Shown piece after piece: positions 44,929 to 53,758 of a stretch of 64,000 bases of DNA. Each line of letters starts with the position of its first letter. The stretch's first letter is position 1. Position numbers and translations under genes: made by a program. The notes beneath the pieces are model-generated. The model saw nothing but the letters and a program-made list of their open reading frames with translations, searched no databases and was not told the DNA's origin. Origin of the DNA: Arcobacter nitrofigilis DSM 7299 (GTDB lineage: Bacteria; Campylobacterota; Campylobacteria; Campylobacterales; Arcobacteraceae); contig NC_014166.1 in assembly GCF_000092245.1 (NCBI RefSeq), positions 930,001 through 994,000 of the forward strand. The letters run 5' to 3'.

Positions 44929-46250
44929 TAGCTTTTTGATTTTAGTTTATTTGCTTTTTTCTTAAAAGAGATACTTTCTAAGAACGCTTCAACTCTTGTT
45001 TTTATTTGTCCGGCATCTTCAGGAGAATAATCTGATTCTATTACTAAACAAGGAATACCAGCTGCTTCTAAGGCTTCTGTTACTAGGAAAGATTCTATAT
45101 TATATGTATGACAAAATGAGAGTGTATAATATATAACTCCATCAGCTTGTCTATCTTTATACATTTTTAAGATTTTATCAATTCTTGGCGTATTTGGAGT
45201 AAAACATGCACAATCAACTTCACTATATCTTTTCATTAGTTCACTCATCAAATCATCTTCATTTTTGATATTATCTATATCTACATTATCTTTATAATAT
45301 CTATGTCCAATACATGATTCTTCATTTATAATAGCACCACCTGAACTTTCAACAGCAGTGTGAAGTTTCCAATTTGGTGGAGCAATAGGAGTTCCTAAAA
45401 TCATAAGTCTTGGAGTATCTTTTTCAAATACTGAAATTTTATCTTCCACTCTTTTTTCTAATTCATCGCAAAGTTCATTTACTTTTTGTGTATATCTTTT
45501 TGGATCATCTAAAAATCCCATTTGAGTTACAAATAGTGCATCTTTTCCAGTTATTGGCATAACTTCTGGATTTAATCCTCTTAGTGAATCAAGTCTTAAA
45601 AGTGCTTTTCTTTTTTCATTTATGATTCTTGTTCCTTCTAACATCTCTTCAAGACTTAGTTTTTTTCCAGTAACTTCTTCAATATGTTCTTTAAATTCTA
45701 TTATTTCCTCTTTCCACATTTTTAAATCTTTATCTCTTTTCATGTGTGGAATATTCATAACATGTACTGGATGATGTTTATTAAGGATTTCCCATGTTTT
45801 TTTCTTAGCTTCACAGGTTGTTTCACCATATATGAAATCAGAAGATTGAGTATATGCACAGGTTCTTTGAAGTTTAAATCCATGAGCTGATTTGATTAAA
45901 GGACAGATATTTCTTGGAAGTTCAGTTTCTGCATCTGCTATTGTTGCAGGGCTTCCACCACATAAACCAAAACATGCACCACCAGCTCCTACAATAATCT
46001 CTTCTGGTACAAAGATACAAAATGCACCAACAGATGGTTTTTTTTGTTTTCTAAGTTCATTGATTTCAGCAATTCTTTGACCTTGAATTTCACTCATAAA
46101 CCAATCAAAGTATTTCATAGCCTCTGGTCTATTTTTTTGAGACATAAATTGAGCTTTATAAGATTCAAGTCCCATATTCATCATTTTTGCATGTCTATCA
46201 ACATCAACATTAATTTCTGAAAGTAATTTTCTGTGTTCTTCTACACTCAT
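44928..46250 (-). CDS. Double-cubane-cluster anaerobic reductase (YjiM / HgdB family)
   Basis: 440 residues of the 2-hydroxyacyl-CoA dehydratase D-subunit superfamily. Cluster-ligand cysteines appear in GACFGLCGGSPA, NICPLIKSAHGF, RTCAYTQSSDF and LSFCHTYNIE. A single subunit plus activase, without the second dehydratase subunit, is the layout of the double-cubane-cluster proteins (YjiM/YjiL), which reduce small molecules at an [Fe8S9] cluster. The physiological substrate is unknown. It neighbours YedF and the sel genes, and box 4 lies upstream. Confidence 0.85.
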   Translation of the reverse strand: MSVEEHRKLLSEINVDVDRHAKMMNMGLESYKAQFMSQKNRPEAMKYFDWFMSEIQGQRIAEINELRKQKKPSVGAFCIFVPEEIIVGAGGACFGLCGGSPATIADAETELPRNICPLIKSAHGFKLQRTCAYTQSSDFIYGETTCEAKKKTWEILNKHHPVHVMNIPHMKRDKDLKMWKEEIIEFKEHIEEVTGKKLSLEEMLEGTRIINEKRKALLRLDSLRGLNPEVMPITGKDALFVTQMGFLDDPKRYTQKVNELCDELEKRVEDKISVFEKDTPRLMILGTPIAPPNWKLHTAVESSGGAIINEESCIGHRYYKDNVDIDNIKNEDDLMSELMKRYSEVDCACFTPNTPRIDKILKMYKDRQADGVIYYTLSFCHTYNIESFLVTEALEAAGIPCLVIESDYSPEDAGQIKTRVEAFLESISFKKKANKLKSKS

Positions 46251-46435
46251 AATTTTTCCTTGTAATATAATTATTATTTATACATGAAAAAAAGAAAATA
46301 TTATAGATAAGCTTTTAATTCATGTATGTCTAAGCCTTAGACCATAAAAAGCAAAAAATTTAAAACAATTTTTAATCTTAAATTTTACTTAGTAAATAAA
46401 ACTATATTCACTTTTTAATAAACAAAAGCTTAAAA

Positions 46436-46453
46436 AGTAAAAATTACTTTACT
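46436..46453 (-). promoter_or_regulatory. Regulatory box 4, reductase / selD intergenic region
   Basis: AGTAAAAATTACTTTACT, with GTAAA-N6-TTTAC core. Minus-strand flank TTTTTAAGCTTTTGTTTAT resembles that of box 3. It lies in the 344-base gap between the divergent reductase and selD genes; the rest of the gap holds a TATAAT (46486-46491) towards selD and the motif at 46511, and no gene that I can see. Confidence 0.55.
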
Positions 46454-46510
46454 ATATGTTAAATCTATATTTAACTAAAAAAAGATATAATCTCACTAAT
46501 TAATTTGCAT

Positions 46511-46536
46511 TAACTCATGGATTGGGTTTACATAAA
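46511..46536 (+). promoter_or_regulatory. Motif shared by the selD and yedF upstream regions
   Basis: Starts TAACTCATGGA and ends ACATAAA; counterpart of 43753-43778. The distance from the GCTTAAAAAGT part of the neighbouring box is 83 bases here and 73 at yedF, a difference of about one helical turn. Confidence 0.45.
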
Positions 46537-46594
46537 ATGTGATACTCTCTATTTGATATAAACTAATCCATAAAATGCATTTACAAGGGAAATA

Positions 46595-47629
46595 ATGAAC
46601 AACAGATATAAATTAACAAAATTTGTTCAAGCTGCTGGTTGAGCTGCAAAGATGGGTCCGGGTGATCTTAAACAGTCTCTTTGTAATCTTAGACCGACAG
46701 ATGAAAAAGTTTTAGTAAGTTTTGAAAATAGTGAAGATGCTTGTGTTTATCAAATAAGTGAAGATAATGCTTTAGTTCAAACACTTGACTTTATTACTCC
46801 AGTTGTTGATGATCCTTATATTTATGGGAAAATAGCTGCTGCAAATTCACTTAGTGATATTTTTGCTATGGGTGCTGAAGTAAAAACAGCTATGAATATA
46901 GTTGGTTTTGATGCAAAAAACCATGGAAGAGAAGTATTAGCTGAAATTTTAAATGGTGGAAATGAGAAAATAAAAGAGTGTGGTGGAGTTTTGATGGGGG
47001 GACATACTATTGAAAGCCCTGAAATGTATTATGGATTATCAGTAACTGGTATGATTCATCCAAATAACATATATAGAAATAACACAGCCAAAATAGGGCA
47101 TGTATTGGTTCTTACCAAACCAATAGGAATGGGTATTTTAACTACAGCTATTAAAAGAGATTTATTAAGTGATGAAACAACAATGGAAGCAATAAAAATA
47201 ATGGAGACATTAAATTATTTACCATCAAAAATATTAAGACAATATGATGTGAGCTCTTGTACAGATATTACTGGATTTGGACTTATTGGACATGCCTTTG
47301 AATCAACAAATCCTACGACTACATTTGCAATACATTGTGGTGAAGTTCCAGTTATGCAAGATGCTTATGATTTAGCACAGCAAGGTGTAGTTCCAGGTGG
47401 AACAAAAAGAAATCTAAAATATCTAGAAGATAAGATGACTGTAATGTGTGCAGATAGTGCTTGTAAACTTATGTATTGTGATGCTCAAACATCAGGTGGC
47501 TTATTGGTTGCTATGGATAAAGATGATGCAAAAGAGTATATAAAAAAAGTAGAAGAGTTAACTTATGGTTATGCAAAAATTATAGGGGAAGTTATTCCAA
47601 GGGGAGTCACACCAATTATGATTTATTAA
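46595..47629 (+). CDS. selD: Selenide, water dikinase, itself a selenoprotein
   Basis: 344 residues from the ATG at 46595 (AAGGGA upstream), reading the TGA at 46640-46642 as Sec16 in KFVQAAGUAAKMGPGDL. Starting at the later ATG 46652 would remove the catalytic Sec/Cys and the lysine-glycine motif, so that call is wrong. Downstream are the ATP-binding MGPGDL, VVDDPYIYGKIAAANSLSDIFAMGA and the C-terminal AIRS domain. SelD makes selenophosphate from selenide and ATP. A short hairpin AAGAT/ATCTT follows the TGA, a weak SECIS candidate. First gene of selD-selA-selB. Confidence 0.95.
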
Positions 47630-47630
47630 T

Positions 47631-47730
47631 TGGCGAGAAGATGAAGGAATCGAACCTCCCACGGCGTATTACACATAAACCGTCAATCAGGGTTGAAGCC
47701 TGTGGTGCCCACCAGGTACACTTATCTCCC
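47631..47730 (-). tRNA. selC: tRNA-Sec (anticodon UCA)
   Basis: A 100-base minus-strand tRNA with encoded CCA and G discriminator. Visible are anticodon TCA in loop CTTCAAC closed by CAGG/CCTG, a long variable arm (ACGG/CCGT stem), and a T arm GGAGG-TTCGATT-CCTTC. The acceptor ATCTTCTC pairs with the 5' GGGAGAT only if one T is bulged. Length and long arm match bacterial tRNA-Sec. It lies antisense between selD and selA. A TTGACC -35-like element is on the minus strand near 47781, and a GTAAGA/TCTTAC hairpin just upstream of the 5' end. Confidence 0.9.
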
Positions 47731-47786
47731 AAAGTAAGAGGGAAATCTTACATTAAATATTTTTAAAAACATCTGAAAGGGTCAAA

Positions 47787-49133
47787 ATGAGTTTACTCAA
47801 GTCTATTCCAAAAATTGATAAATTTGTATCAAAGAGTTGCTTTGATGGATATTCAATTAACTTAATTACTAAAATATCACAAGTAGTAATTGAGAACTTG
47901 AGAATTGAAATACTTCAAAATAATATTAATGAAATAAATGAAGACAAATTAGTAGAAGAAGTTCTTGAAACATATAAAGAGTTAGTAGCTCCTTCTTTAC
48001 AAAAAGTTATAAATGCTACAGGAATAATAGTACATACAAATTTAGGTAGAAGTTTATTGAGTAAACAAAGTTTAGAAAAGGCTATAGATATAGCTACTTC
48101 ATATAATAATCTAGAATATGACTTAAAAAAAGGTCAAAGAGGTGAGAGATATGCTCACATAGTAAAAACACTACAAGCTTTGACTGGATGTGAAGATGCA
48201 ATCGTTGTAAATAATAATGCAAGTGCAGTTTTTCTTATCATGAATACCTTTGCAAAAAATAAAGAAGTAGTAGTAAGTAGAGGCGAACTTGTAGAAATAG
48301 GTGGAAGCTTTAGAGTTCCAGAAGTTATGGCTCAAAGTGGGGCAATTTTAAAAGAGATAGGTACTACAAATAAAACTCACCTAAGGGATTATGAAAACGC
48401 TATCAATGAAAATACTTCTATGCTCATGAAAGTACATAAATCAAACTATACTATTGAAGGTTTTGCTAGTGATGTTACTTTTGAAGATATAGTAAAAGTA
48501 GCTTCACAAAATGAGGTTATAGATTATTATGACATGGGAAGTGGACATATGATTGACTTGCCTTTTAATCTATCAAGTGCTGAACCCTCTATTCTAAAAA
48601 TCATGGAATACAATCCTAGCCTTCTAAGCTTCTCAGGTGATAAACTTTTAGGAAGTGTACAAGCAGGTATAATCATAGGTAAAAAAGAGCTAATAGCCAA
48701 AATCAAAAAGAATCAATTATTAAGAATGCTAAGGGTTGATAAAATCACCTTGTCAATACTTGAAGATACACTAAATTCATATTTAACAAATGATTTAAAA
48801 AATATTCCTACACTAAATATGTTATATACAAAAATAGAAGTTTTACAAAAAAGAGCAAATAAACTAAAAACACTAATAGATACTATTTGTAAATGTGAAG
48901 TAATAAAAAATCAAACACTTATAGGTGGAGGAACAACTCCAAATAAAAAGATACCAACTATTGCTTTAACATTAGAGTATAAAGATTTTAAACCAAATAA
49001 AATTGAAGAACTTTTAAGAAGAAATAATCTAATCACTAGAATAGAAAATGAAAAAGTATTGTTAGATTTTAGGACTATTCAAGAAGATGAAATAGAAAAA
49101 ATAGAAAGTATAATAAAAAGGGTATTTAATTAA
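47787..49133 (+). CDS. selA: L-seryl-tRNA(Sec) selenium transferase
   Basis: A 448-residue fold-I PLP enzyme that converts Ser-tRNA-Sec to Sec-tRNA-Sec with selenophosphate. Family motifs are INATGIIVHTNLGRSLLS (about residues 78-95), VVNNNASAVFLIM, and the PLP lysine in SFSGDKLLGSVQAG (about 282-295). An AAAGGG site precedes the start. It overlaps selB by one base. Confidence 0.97.
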   Translation: MSLLKSIPKIDKFVSKSCFDGYSINLITKISQVVIENLRIEILQNNINEINEDKLVEEVLETYKELVAPSLQKVINATGIIVHTNLGRSLLSKQSLEKAIDIATSYNNLEYDLKKGQRGERYAHIVKTLQALTGCEDAIVVNNNASAVFLIMNTFAKNKEVVVSRGELVEIGGSFRVPEVMAQSGAILKEIGTTNKTHLRDYENAINENTSMLMKVHKSNYTIEGFASDVTFEDIVKVASQNEVIDYYDMGSGHMIDLPFNLSSAEPSILKIMEYNPSLLSFSGDKLLGSVQAGIIIGKKELIAKIKKNQLLRMLRVDKITLSILEDTLNSYLTNDLKNIPTLNMLYTKIEVLQKRANKLKTLIDTICKCEVIKNQTLIGGGTTPNKKIPTIALTLEYKDFKPNKIEELLRRNNLITRIENEKVLLDFRTIQEDEIEKIESIIKRVFN

Positions 49134-50962
49134 TGTCTAATATCATTATAGGAACAGCAGGACACATAGATCACGGTAAAACAGCTTTAATAAAAGCTTT
49201 AAATGGTTTTGAAGGTGATGATACAAATGAAGAGAAACAAAGGGGAATCACTATTGATTTATCCTTTTCAAATCTAACACGTGGACAACAAAACATAGCC
49301 TTTATAGATGTCCCAGGACATGAAAAGTTAGTTAAAAACATGATTGCTGGGGCTTTTGGATTTGACTATGTTATGCTAATAGTAAGTGCTGCTGAAGGGA
49401 TAAAACCTCAAACAGTTGAACACATAGAAATTATAAACTTACTAGGGCTTAAGGAGTTAATCGTAGTCCTTACAAAAAAAGATTTAGTAAGTTCTGAAGA
49501 GTTAGCTTTAAAAAAAGAACAAATTTTGATGTTTTTGGGAACTTTTGATTTTGAGATAAAATTTGTAAGTGAAGTTTCTATATATGATGAAAGCTCAATT
49601 GAAAAACTAAAAAATCAACTCTTTACTATAAATAATAGTACGAAACAAGAAGAGAACTTTTTTAGATTTTATGTGGATAGAGTATTTTCACCTAAAGGTA
49701 TTGGTACAGTTGTAACAGGAACGGTTTTAGGGAAAAAAGTTGAATTAAATGAAAAAGTGTTTATCTGTGAAACTCAAAAAGAGACAAAACTTAAAAATAT
49801 CCAAGTACACAATCAAAATGTCCTAGAAGCAAATATCTCAAACAGGGCAGCTTTAAATTTACAAAATATAGATGTAAAAAGTATAACTAGAGGTGATTTG
49901 ATTACTAAAAGAGGATATGTAAGAGGATTTGATGGAGTTGATATCTCTTTTTCTTGCCTAAAAGATAAAAAACTTATGCACAATAAATTATATTCTCTTT
50001 TTATAGGTGCAAAAAGAATAGAAGTAAAAGCTTTACTTTTTGACACAATAGACTCACTAGAAGAGGGCTTTGCTACACTAAAATCAACAGAAAAGTTATA
50101 TACAGTTTTTGGTGAGAAAATAATTTTAAGAAATGGCAATGAAACAGTATGTGGGGGAAAAGTCTTAAATCCAGTAATTGACCCAATGAAGAAGAATCAA
50201 AAAAGAAAGCTTTTAGAGGCTTTAGATAAAAATGATTTTATAAATGCCTATTATGAACTTTTAAGTGCTCATAGAAAAGGTCTTGGAATAATCTCTTCAA
50301 CTCAAAGATTTGCCCTAAGTCATGAAGAGGCTTTAGAGTTTGCAAAAAAACTTGATGAGGTATTTGTGGATGAGAAGGATTTAATTATTTATCCAAACTC
50401 TACCAAAGATGAGTTAAAGGATTATATTAAAAACATATATAAAAAGAATGCTTACGCTATGCTTTCTAATGCTTCTATTTCATTAAGAGTGAAATGGGCA
50501 AGTGCTTTATTTATTGATTCTGTTTTATATGAGCTAGAAGAAGAGGACTTTTTAATAAAAGAGGGTAGTTTATATAAAAATGCTCATATTAAAGAAGACT
50601 TTTCAAAAGATTTAGAAGAGATAGTTTTAAATAGATTAAAAGAAGAAGATATAGCTCCAACAGCTCCTTATAATATCTATGATGATTTGGATATAGATAG
50701 AAAACTAGGTGATGATATTTTGAAATCTCTAACTTCTAAAAAACAAGTAATAAGAATACAACACAATCTTTTCATACATTTTGAAAGTTTGAACAATATT
50801 GTAAAAGCTATGAAGAGTATCATAAAATCAGATGGTTACATAGAAATCTCAAATTTTAAAGATAGATTTGAACTTAGTAGAAAATATTTAATTGCATATT
50901 TGGATTATCTTGATAATTATTCAGAGATAAAAAAAATAGATACAAAAAGAGTTTTTGCATAA
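49133..50962 (+). CDS. selB: Selenocysteine-specific elongation factor
   Basis: 609 residues. GTPase motifs GTAGHIDHGKTAL at the N-terminus, DVPGHE and TKKD; EF-Tu-like domains 2-3 follow; the C-terminal part from about residue 380 has the winged-helix repeats that bind the SECIS hairpin (ending SRKYLIAYLDYLDNYSEIKK). SelB brings Sec-tRNA to UGA codons that carry a SECIS. It abuts the methyltransferase gene. Confidence 0.97.
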   Translation: MSNIIIGTAGHIDHGKTALIKALNGFEGDDTNEEKQRGITIDLSFSNLTRGQQNIAFIDVPGHEKLVKNMIAGAFGFDYVMLIVSAAEGIKPQTVEHIEIINLLGLKELIVVLTKKDLVSSEELALKKEQILMFLGTFDFEIKFVSEVSIYDESSIEKLKNQLFTINNSTKQEENFFRFYVDRVFSPKGIGTVVTGTVLGKKVELNEKVFICETQKETKLKNIQVHNQNVLEANISNRAALNLQNIDVKSITRGDLITKRGYVRGFDGVDISFSCLKDKKLMHNKLYSLFIGAKRIEVKALLFDTIDSLEEGFATLKSTEKLYTVFGEKIILRNGNETVCGGKVLNPVIDPMKKNQKRKLLEALDKNDFINAYYELLSAHRKGLGIISSTQRFALSHEEALEFAKKLDEVFVDEKDLIIYPNSTKDELKDYIKNIYKKNAYAMLSNASISLRVKWASALFIDSVLYELEEEDFLIKEGSLYKNAHIKEDFSKDLEEIVLNRLKEEDIAPTAPYNIYDDLDIDRKLGDDILKSLTSKKQVIRIQHNLFIHFESLNNIVKAMKSIIKSDGYIEISNFKDRFELSRKYLIAYLDYLDNYSEIKKIDTKRVFA

Positions 50963-51580
50963 ATGACTTGTCCTTTATGTAATAGTCATGCAAAACTTTT
51001 TTATAAAAATACTCACTATAAATGTGAGTGTTGTGCTGGTGTATTCAAGTCAAAAGAGTTTCACCTAATAGGTGAAGCTGAAAAAAATATTTATGAAAAA
51101 CATAAAAATGACTCAAGTGATAAACGATACCAAAACTTCCTCTCTCCTATTACAAACTCAGTTTTAAATGATAAATCAAAGAGTAGCGTTGGACTTGATT
51201 TTGGTTGTGGCAAAGATTCTGCAATTATAAAAGTACTCAAAGACAATGCTTATGAAATATATGGTTATGATATATTTTATTTAGATGATAAAACACTTCT
51301 AAAACAAAAATATGATTACATCACAAGTAGTGAGGTTATAGAGCATTTTCAAGAGCCAAATAAGGAATTTACTCTTTTAAAATCACTTTTAAAAGATGCT
51401 GGAAGTTTATATCTTATGACAGATATTTATGATGAAAGTATAGATTTTGATAAGTGGTATTATAAAAATGACCCGACACATATTTTTATGTATCAAAGAA
51501 AAACTTTTGAGTGGATAAAAGATAATTTTGGGTTTTCTAAGGTTGAGATTGAGGGTAGGTTGATTCGGTTTTATTTATAA
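50963..51580 (+). CDS. Class I SAM-dependent methyltransferase with N-terminal zinc ribbon
   Basis: 205 residues. N-terminal CPLCNSHAKLF and CECCAGVF form a four-cysteine zinc ribbon; the SAM-binding motif is GLDFGCGKDSAI (about residues 73-84). The pattern of ribbon plus Methyltransf_23-type domain is common in proteins modifying cell-surface or metabolite substrates. It follows selB without a gap. Its 3' half is duplicated in broken form at 52859-53168. Confidence 0.8.
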   Translation: MTCPLCNSHAKLFYKNTHYKCECCAGVFKSKEFHLIGEAEKNIYEKHKNDSSDKRYQNFLSPITNSVLNDKSKSSVGLDFGCGKDSAIIKVLKDNAYEIYGYDIFYLDDKTLLKQKYDYITSSEVIEHFQEPNKEFTLLKSLLKDAGSLYLMTDIYDESIDFDKWYYKNDPTHIFMYQRKTFEWIKDNFGFSKVEIEGRLIRFYL

Positions 51581-51670
51581 AAAATTGTTAAAAAATGATA
51601 TATTTGAATAATCTAGAGTTTTATAATAATATTGATATAATTTTGTGAAATTATTTTGGAGTATTTAAAT

Positions 51671-52111
51671 ATGAAGAGAATTTTACTTATACTATTTAGT
51701 ATTTTAATTTTAGATGGATGTGTTGCAGTTCAAAAAAATGATTTAATTATACAATCAAATAAAAATAATTTTTTAAAATTATCAAACTTATTAGAAAATA
51801 ATGTAAAAAAGTGTTACAAGTTTGAGGAAAGTGAATTAAATGATAGCGTTAAAATATTTTTTAATAAATCAATAACCGATAAATATTTAAAAATAGCTTT
51901 TCATAAAAAAGGATTTGGTTTTCTAGAGAAGAAACCATTTTCATATATATTATTAACTGAAGTTAATAATAAGAGTAGAATTATTATAAAAGATGAAAAA
52001 TATAATTGTGTATTTAATCAAAATTGTGATGATTTGAAATTAAAAGAAAATGTTGATTTTTGGTTGACAGAAAATAATAAAGGATGTTTAAATGATAAAA
52101 AAATTAATTAG
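51671..52111 (+). CDS. Small putative lipoprotein, function unknown
   Basis: A 146-residue protein from the ATG at 51671 (TGGAG upstream); a TTG a few codons earlier is less likely. Signal MKRILLILFSILILDGC with a lipobox-like LDGC suggests lipid attachment. The mature part is lysine-rich with two further cysteines (YNCVFNQNC). It overlaps the next lipoprotein gene by 20 bases. No homology recognised. Confidence 0.6.
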   Translation: MKRILLILFSILILDGCVAVQKNDLIIQSNKNNFLKLSNLLENNVKKCYKFEESELNDSVKIFFNKSITDKYLKIAFHKKGFGFLEKKPFSYILLTEVNNKSRIIIKDEKYNCVFNQNCDDLKLKENVDFWLTENNKGCLNDKKIN

Positions 52112-52778
52112 TGGACTGTGTATAGTTACGAGTATACTTTTTTTTACTGGATGTAATAATATACAACCTAAACAAATTGCAGAAATAAAAAATATTGGAA
52201 TAATTTGTACTTTAGATAATAATTTAAATGCACATGAAGATGGATTAACAAAGTTTGGAACTTATGATGATATAATAGATGTATCAAATTGGAAAATTAA
52301 TGAACTAGTTTCTAATAAATTCAAAGAAAAGTTAAGTAATAAGTATGTAACAAAAATAATAAATAAAAATGATCCTGATGTTCTTATGCTTGAAGAAGAA
52401 AATACTTATGATTTGAAAAAAGAGTATATAAGAAAGTTAATGAATAAAAATAGTGTTAATACAGTGATTGTAATTAAAAAAGCTAATCCTGTGGATACAT
52501 CTTGGACTGGAGGTTTAAGTGTTAACCGTGCAAAGATTATTTTATTACCATCATTACAAAGTGGAACATTATATTTTCAGATAACTTTTTATCAGAGAAT
52601 AAATGGAGTTATTGACTTTGAAAATCAAATGTTAATTAGTGGATTTAAACTAGATGATACTTTTTGGGATGAAGAGAATAGAACAATAAATAAAGTAAAA
52701 TTACCAGAATTAGAAGTTATGTTTAAAGGAAAAGTAACAACTTTAGTAAATAAATATATTACGGATAATAAATTGTAA
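52092..52778 (+). CDS. Putative lipoprotein, function unknown
   Basis: 228 residues. The signal peptide MIKKLISGLCIVTSILFFTG runs into Cys with lipobox FTGC. The mature domain has IAEIKNIGIICTL near the start and a mostly beta pattern. It is paired with the preceding small lipoprotein and followed by a good terminator. The pair sits between a complete methyltransferase and a broken copy of its 3' half, suggesting it arrived as an insert. Confidence 0.65.
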   Translation: MIKKLISGLCIVTSILFFTGCNNIQPKQIAEIKNIGIICTLDNNLNAHEDGLTKFGTYDDIIDVSNWKINELVSNKFKEKLSNKYVTKIINKNDPDVLMLEEENTYDLKKEYIRKLMNKNSVNTVIVIKKANPVDTSWTGGLSVNRAKIILLPSLQSGTLYFQITFYQRINGVIDFENQMLISGFKLDDTFWDEENRTINKVKLPELEVMFKGKVTTLVNKYITDNKL

Positions 52779-52789
52779 AATTATTTTTT

Positions 52790-52814
52790 GAAGACCTTTT
52801 GGGTCTTCTTTTTT
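52790..52814 (+). terminator. Rho-independent terminator after the lipoprotein pair
   Basis: GAAGACC/GGTCTTC stem of seven pairs, five-base loop, then six T. Confidence 0.85.
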
Positions 52815-52858
52815 CTTACTTTAAATTCTTTCATTTATTCTTTTATCCTTTAGAAGAG

Positions 52859-53168
52859 AAATATTTTATTTAAATGATAAAAGATTATTAGAACAAAAAT
52901 ATGACTATATAACAAGCAGTGAGGTTATAGAGCATTTTCAAGAACCAAACAAAGAGTTTGCTCTTTTAAAATCACTTTTAAAAGATGATGGTTCTTTATA
53001 TCTTATGACAGATATTTATGATGAGAGTATAGATTTTGATAAATGGTACTACAAAAATGACCAACTCATATTTTTATGTATCAAAGAAAAACTTTTGAGT
53101 GGATAAAAGATAACTTTTGGTTTTCTAGGGTTGAGATAGAGGGTAGGTTGATTCGGTTTTATTTGTAG
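52859..53168 (+). pseudogene. Broken duplicate of the 3' half of the methyltransferase gene
   Basis: About 310 bases closely matching 51268-51580. It retains the coding pattern for TSSEVIEHFQEPNKEF and LYLMTDIYDESIDFDKWYY but lacks the 5' half and any start, and has a frameshift near 53062 where the intact gene reads GACCCGACACAT. It ends with the same LIRFYL-stop as the intact gene. It forms a direct repeat around the two lipoprotein genes. Confidence 0.85.
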
Positions 53169-53186
53169 TTTTATAATGGTTATTTT

Positions 53187-53758
53187 CTCATGAAGACTTA
53201 GCAGTCTTCGCTTTTCTTACTTTTTGATCTCGAAAAAGTAAGCAAAAAAGACTGCCGAATTGATGAAGGCAAAGCTACCTTCCAGTTATATGTTTATTTC
53301 CTGCCCTGCAAAACTCACTAAAATGACCATTTAGGTCATTTTTTAACGTTCAAACAGTTTCGGGCTTTACCGAAAATAAACATCTAACTTCCAGCTTCAT
53401 CAAAGGCAGAAAGAAAAGACGATAGTTTTAACTGCTAGTTTATAAAGTAATATTTAGACACCAAATAATATTGCTACATCTACAGAAGCCGAACGTTTAT
53501 TTTTCTCTTTTCTAAATAAGATTGGTAACTGTCTGAGTGTTTAAAAGTTGCTAAATGGAAGTTTTAATAAATGAGTTTTACCAATCAGAAAAGATAAAAA
53601 TAATAAGTGAGGGTACCTGAAAGGCTTCGCAGCCGTAGTTGTTTTTCTCAAAGAGAGTGCAAGCACAAGGCTTACTTTTCGTCAATACATGCGGGAACGA
53701 AGTGACTAAATCCTGAAAGGTAAAAGTAAGAAAGCGGAGAGGTTTACCTCTTCAAGAG
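53187..53758. repeat. 0.5-kb element with terminal inverted repeats, copy 2
   Basis: A 572-base second copy of the element at 20039-20549. The internal stretch from TAGACACCAAATAATATTGC to GTTTAAAAGTTGCTAAA is almost unchanged. The left terminal hairpin reads GAAGACT-TAGC-AGTCTTC where copy 1 has GAAGAGG-TAAA-CCTCTTC, so paired bases changed together. The AATGACC/GGTCATT hairpin also differs at paired flanks. An extra block near 53675-53720 lengthens the right side. It lies between the methyltransferase fragment and the integrase region. Confidence 0.8.
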
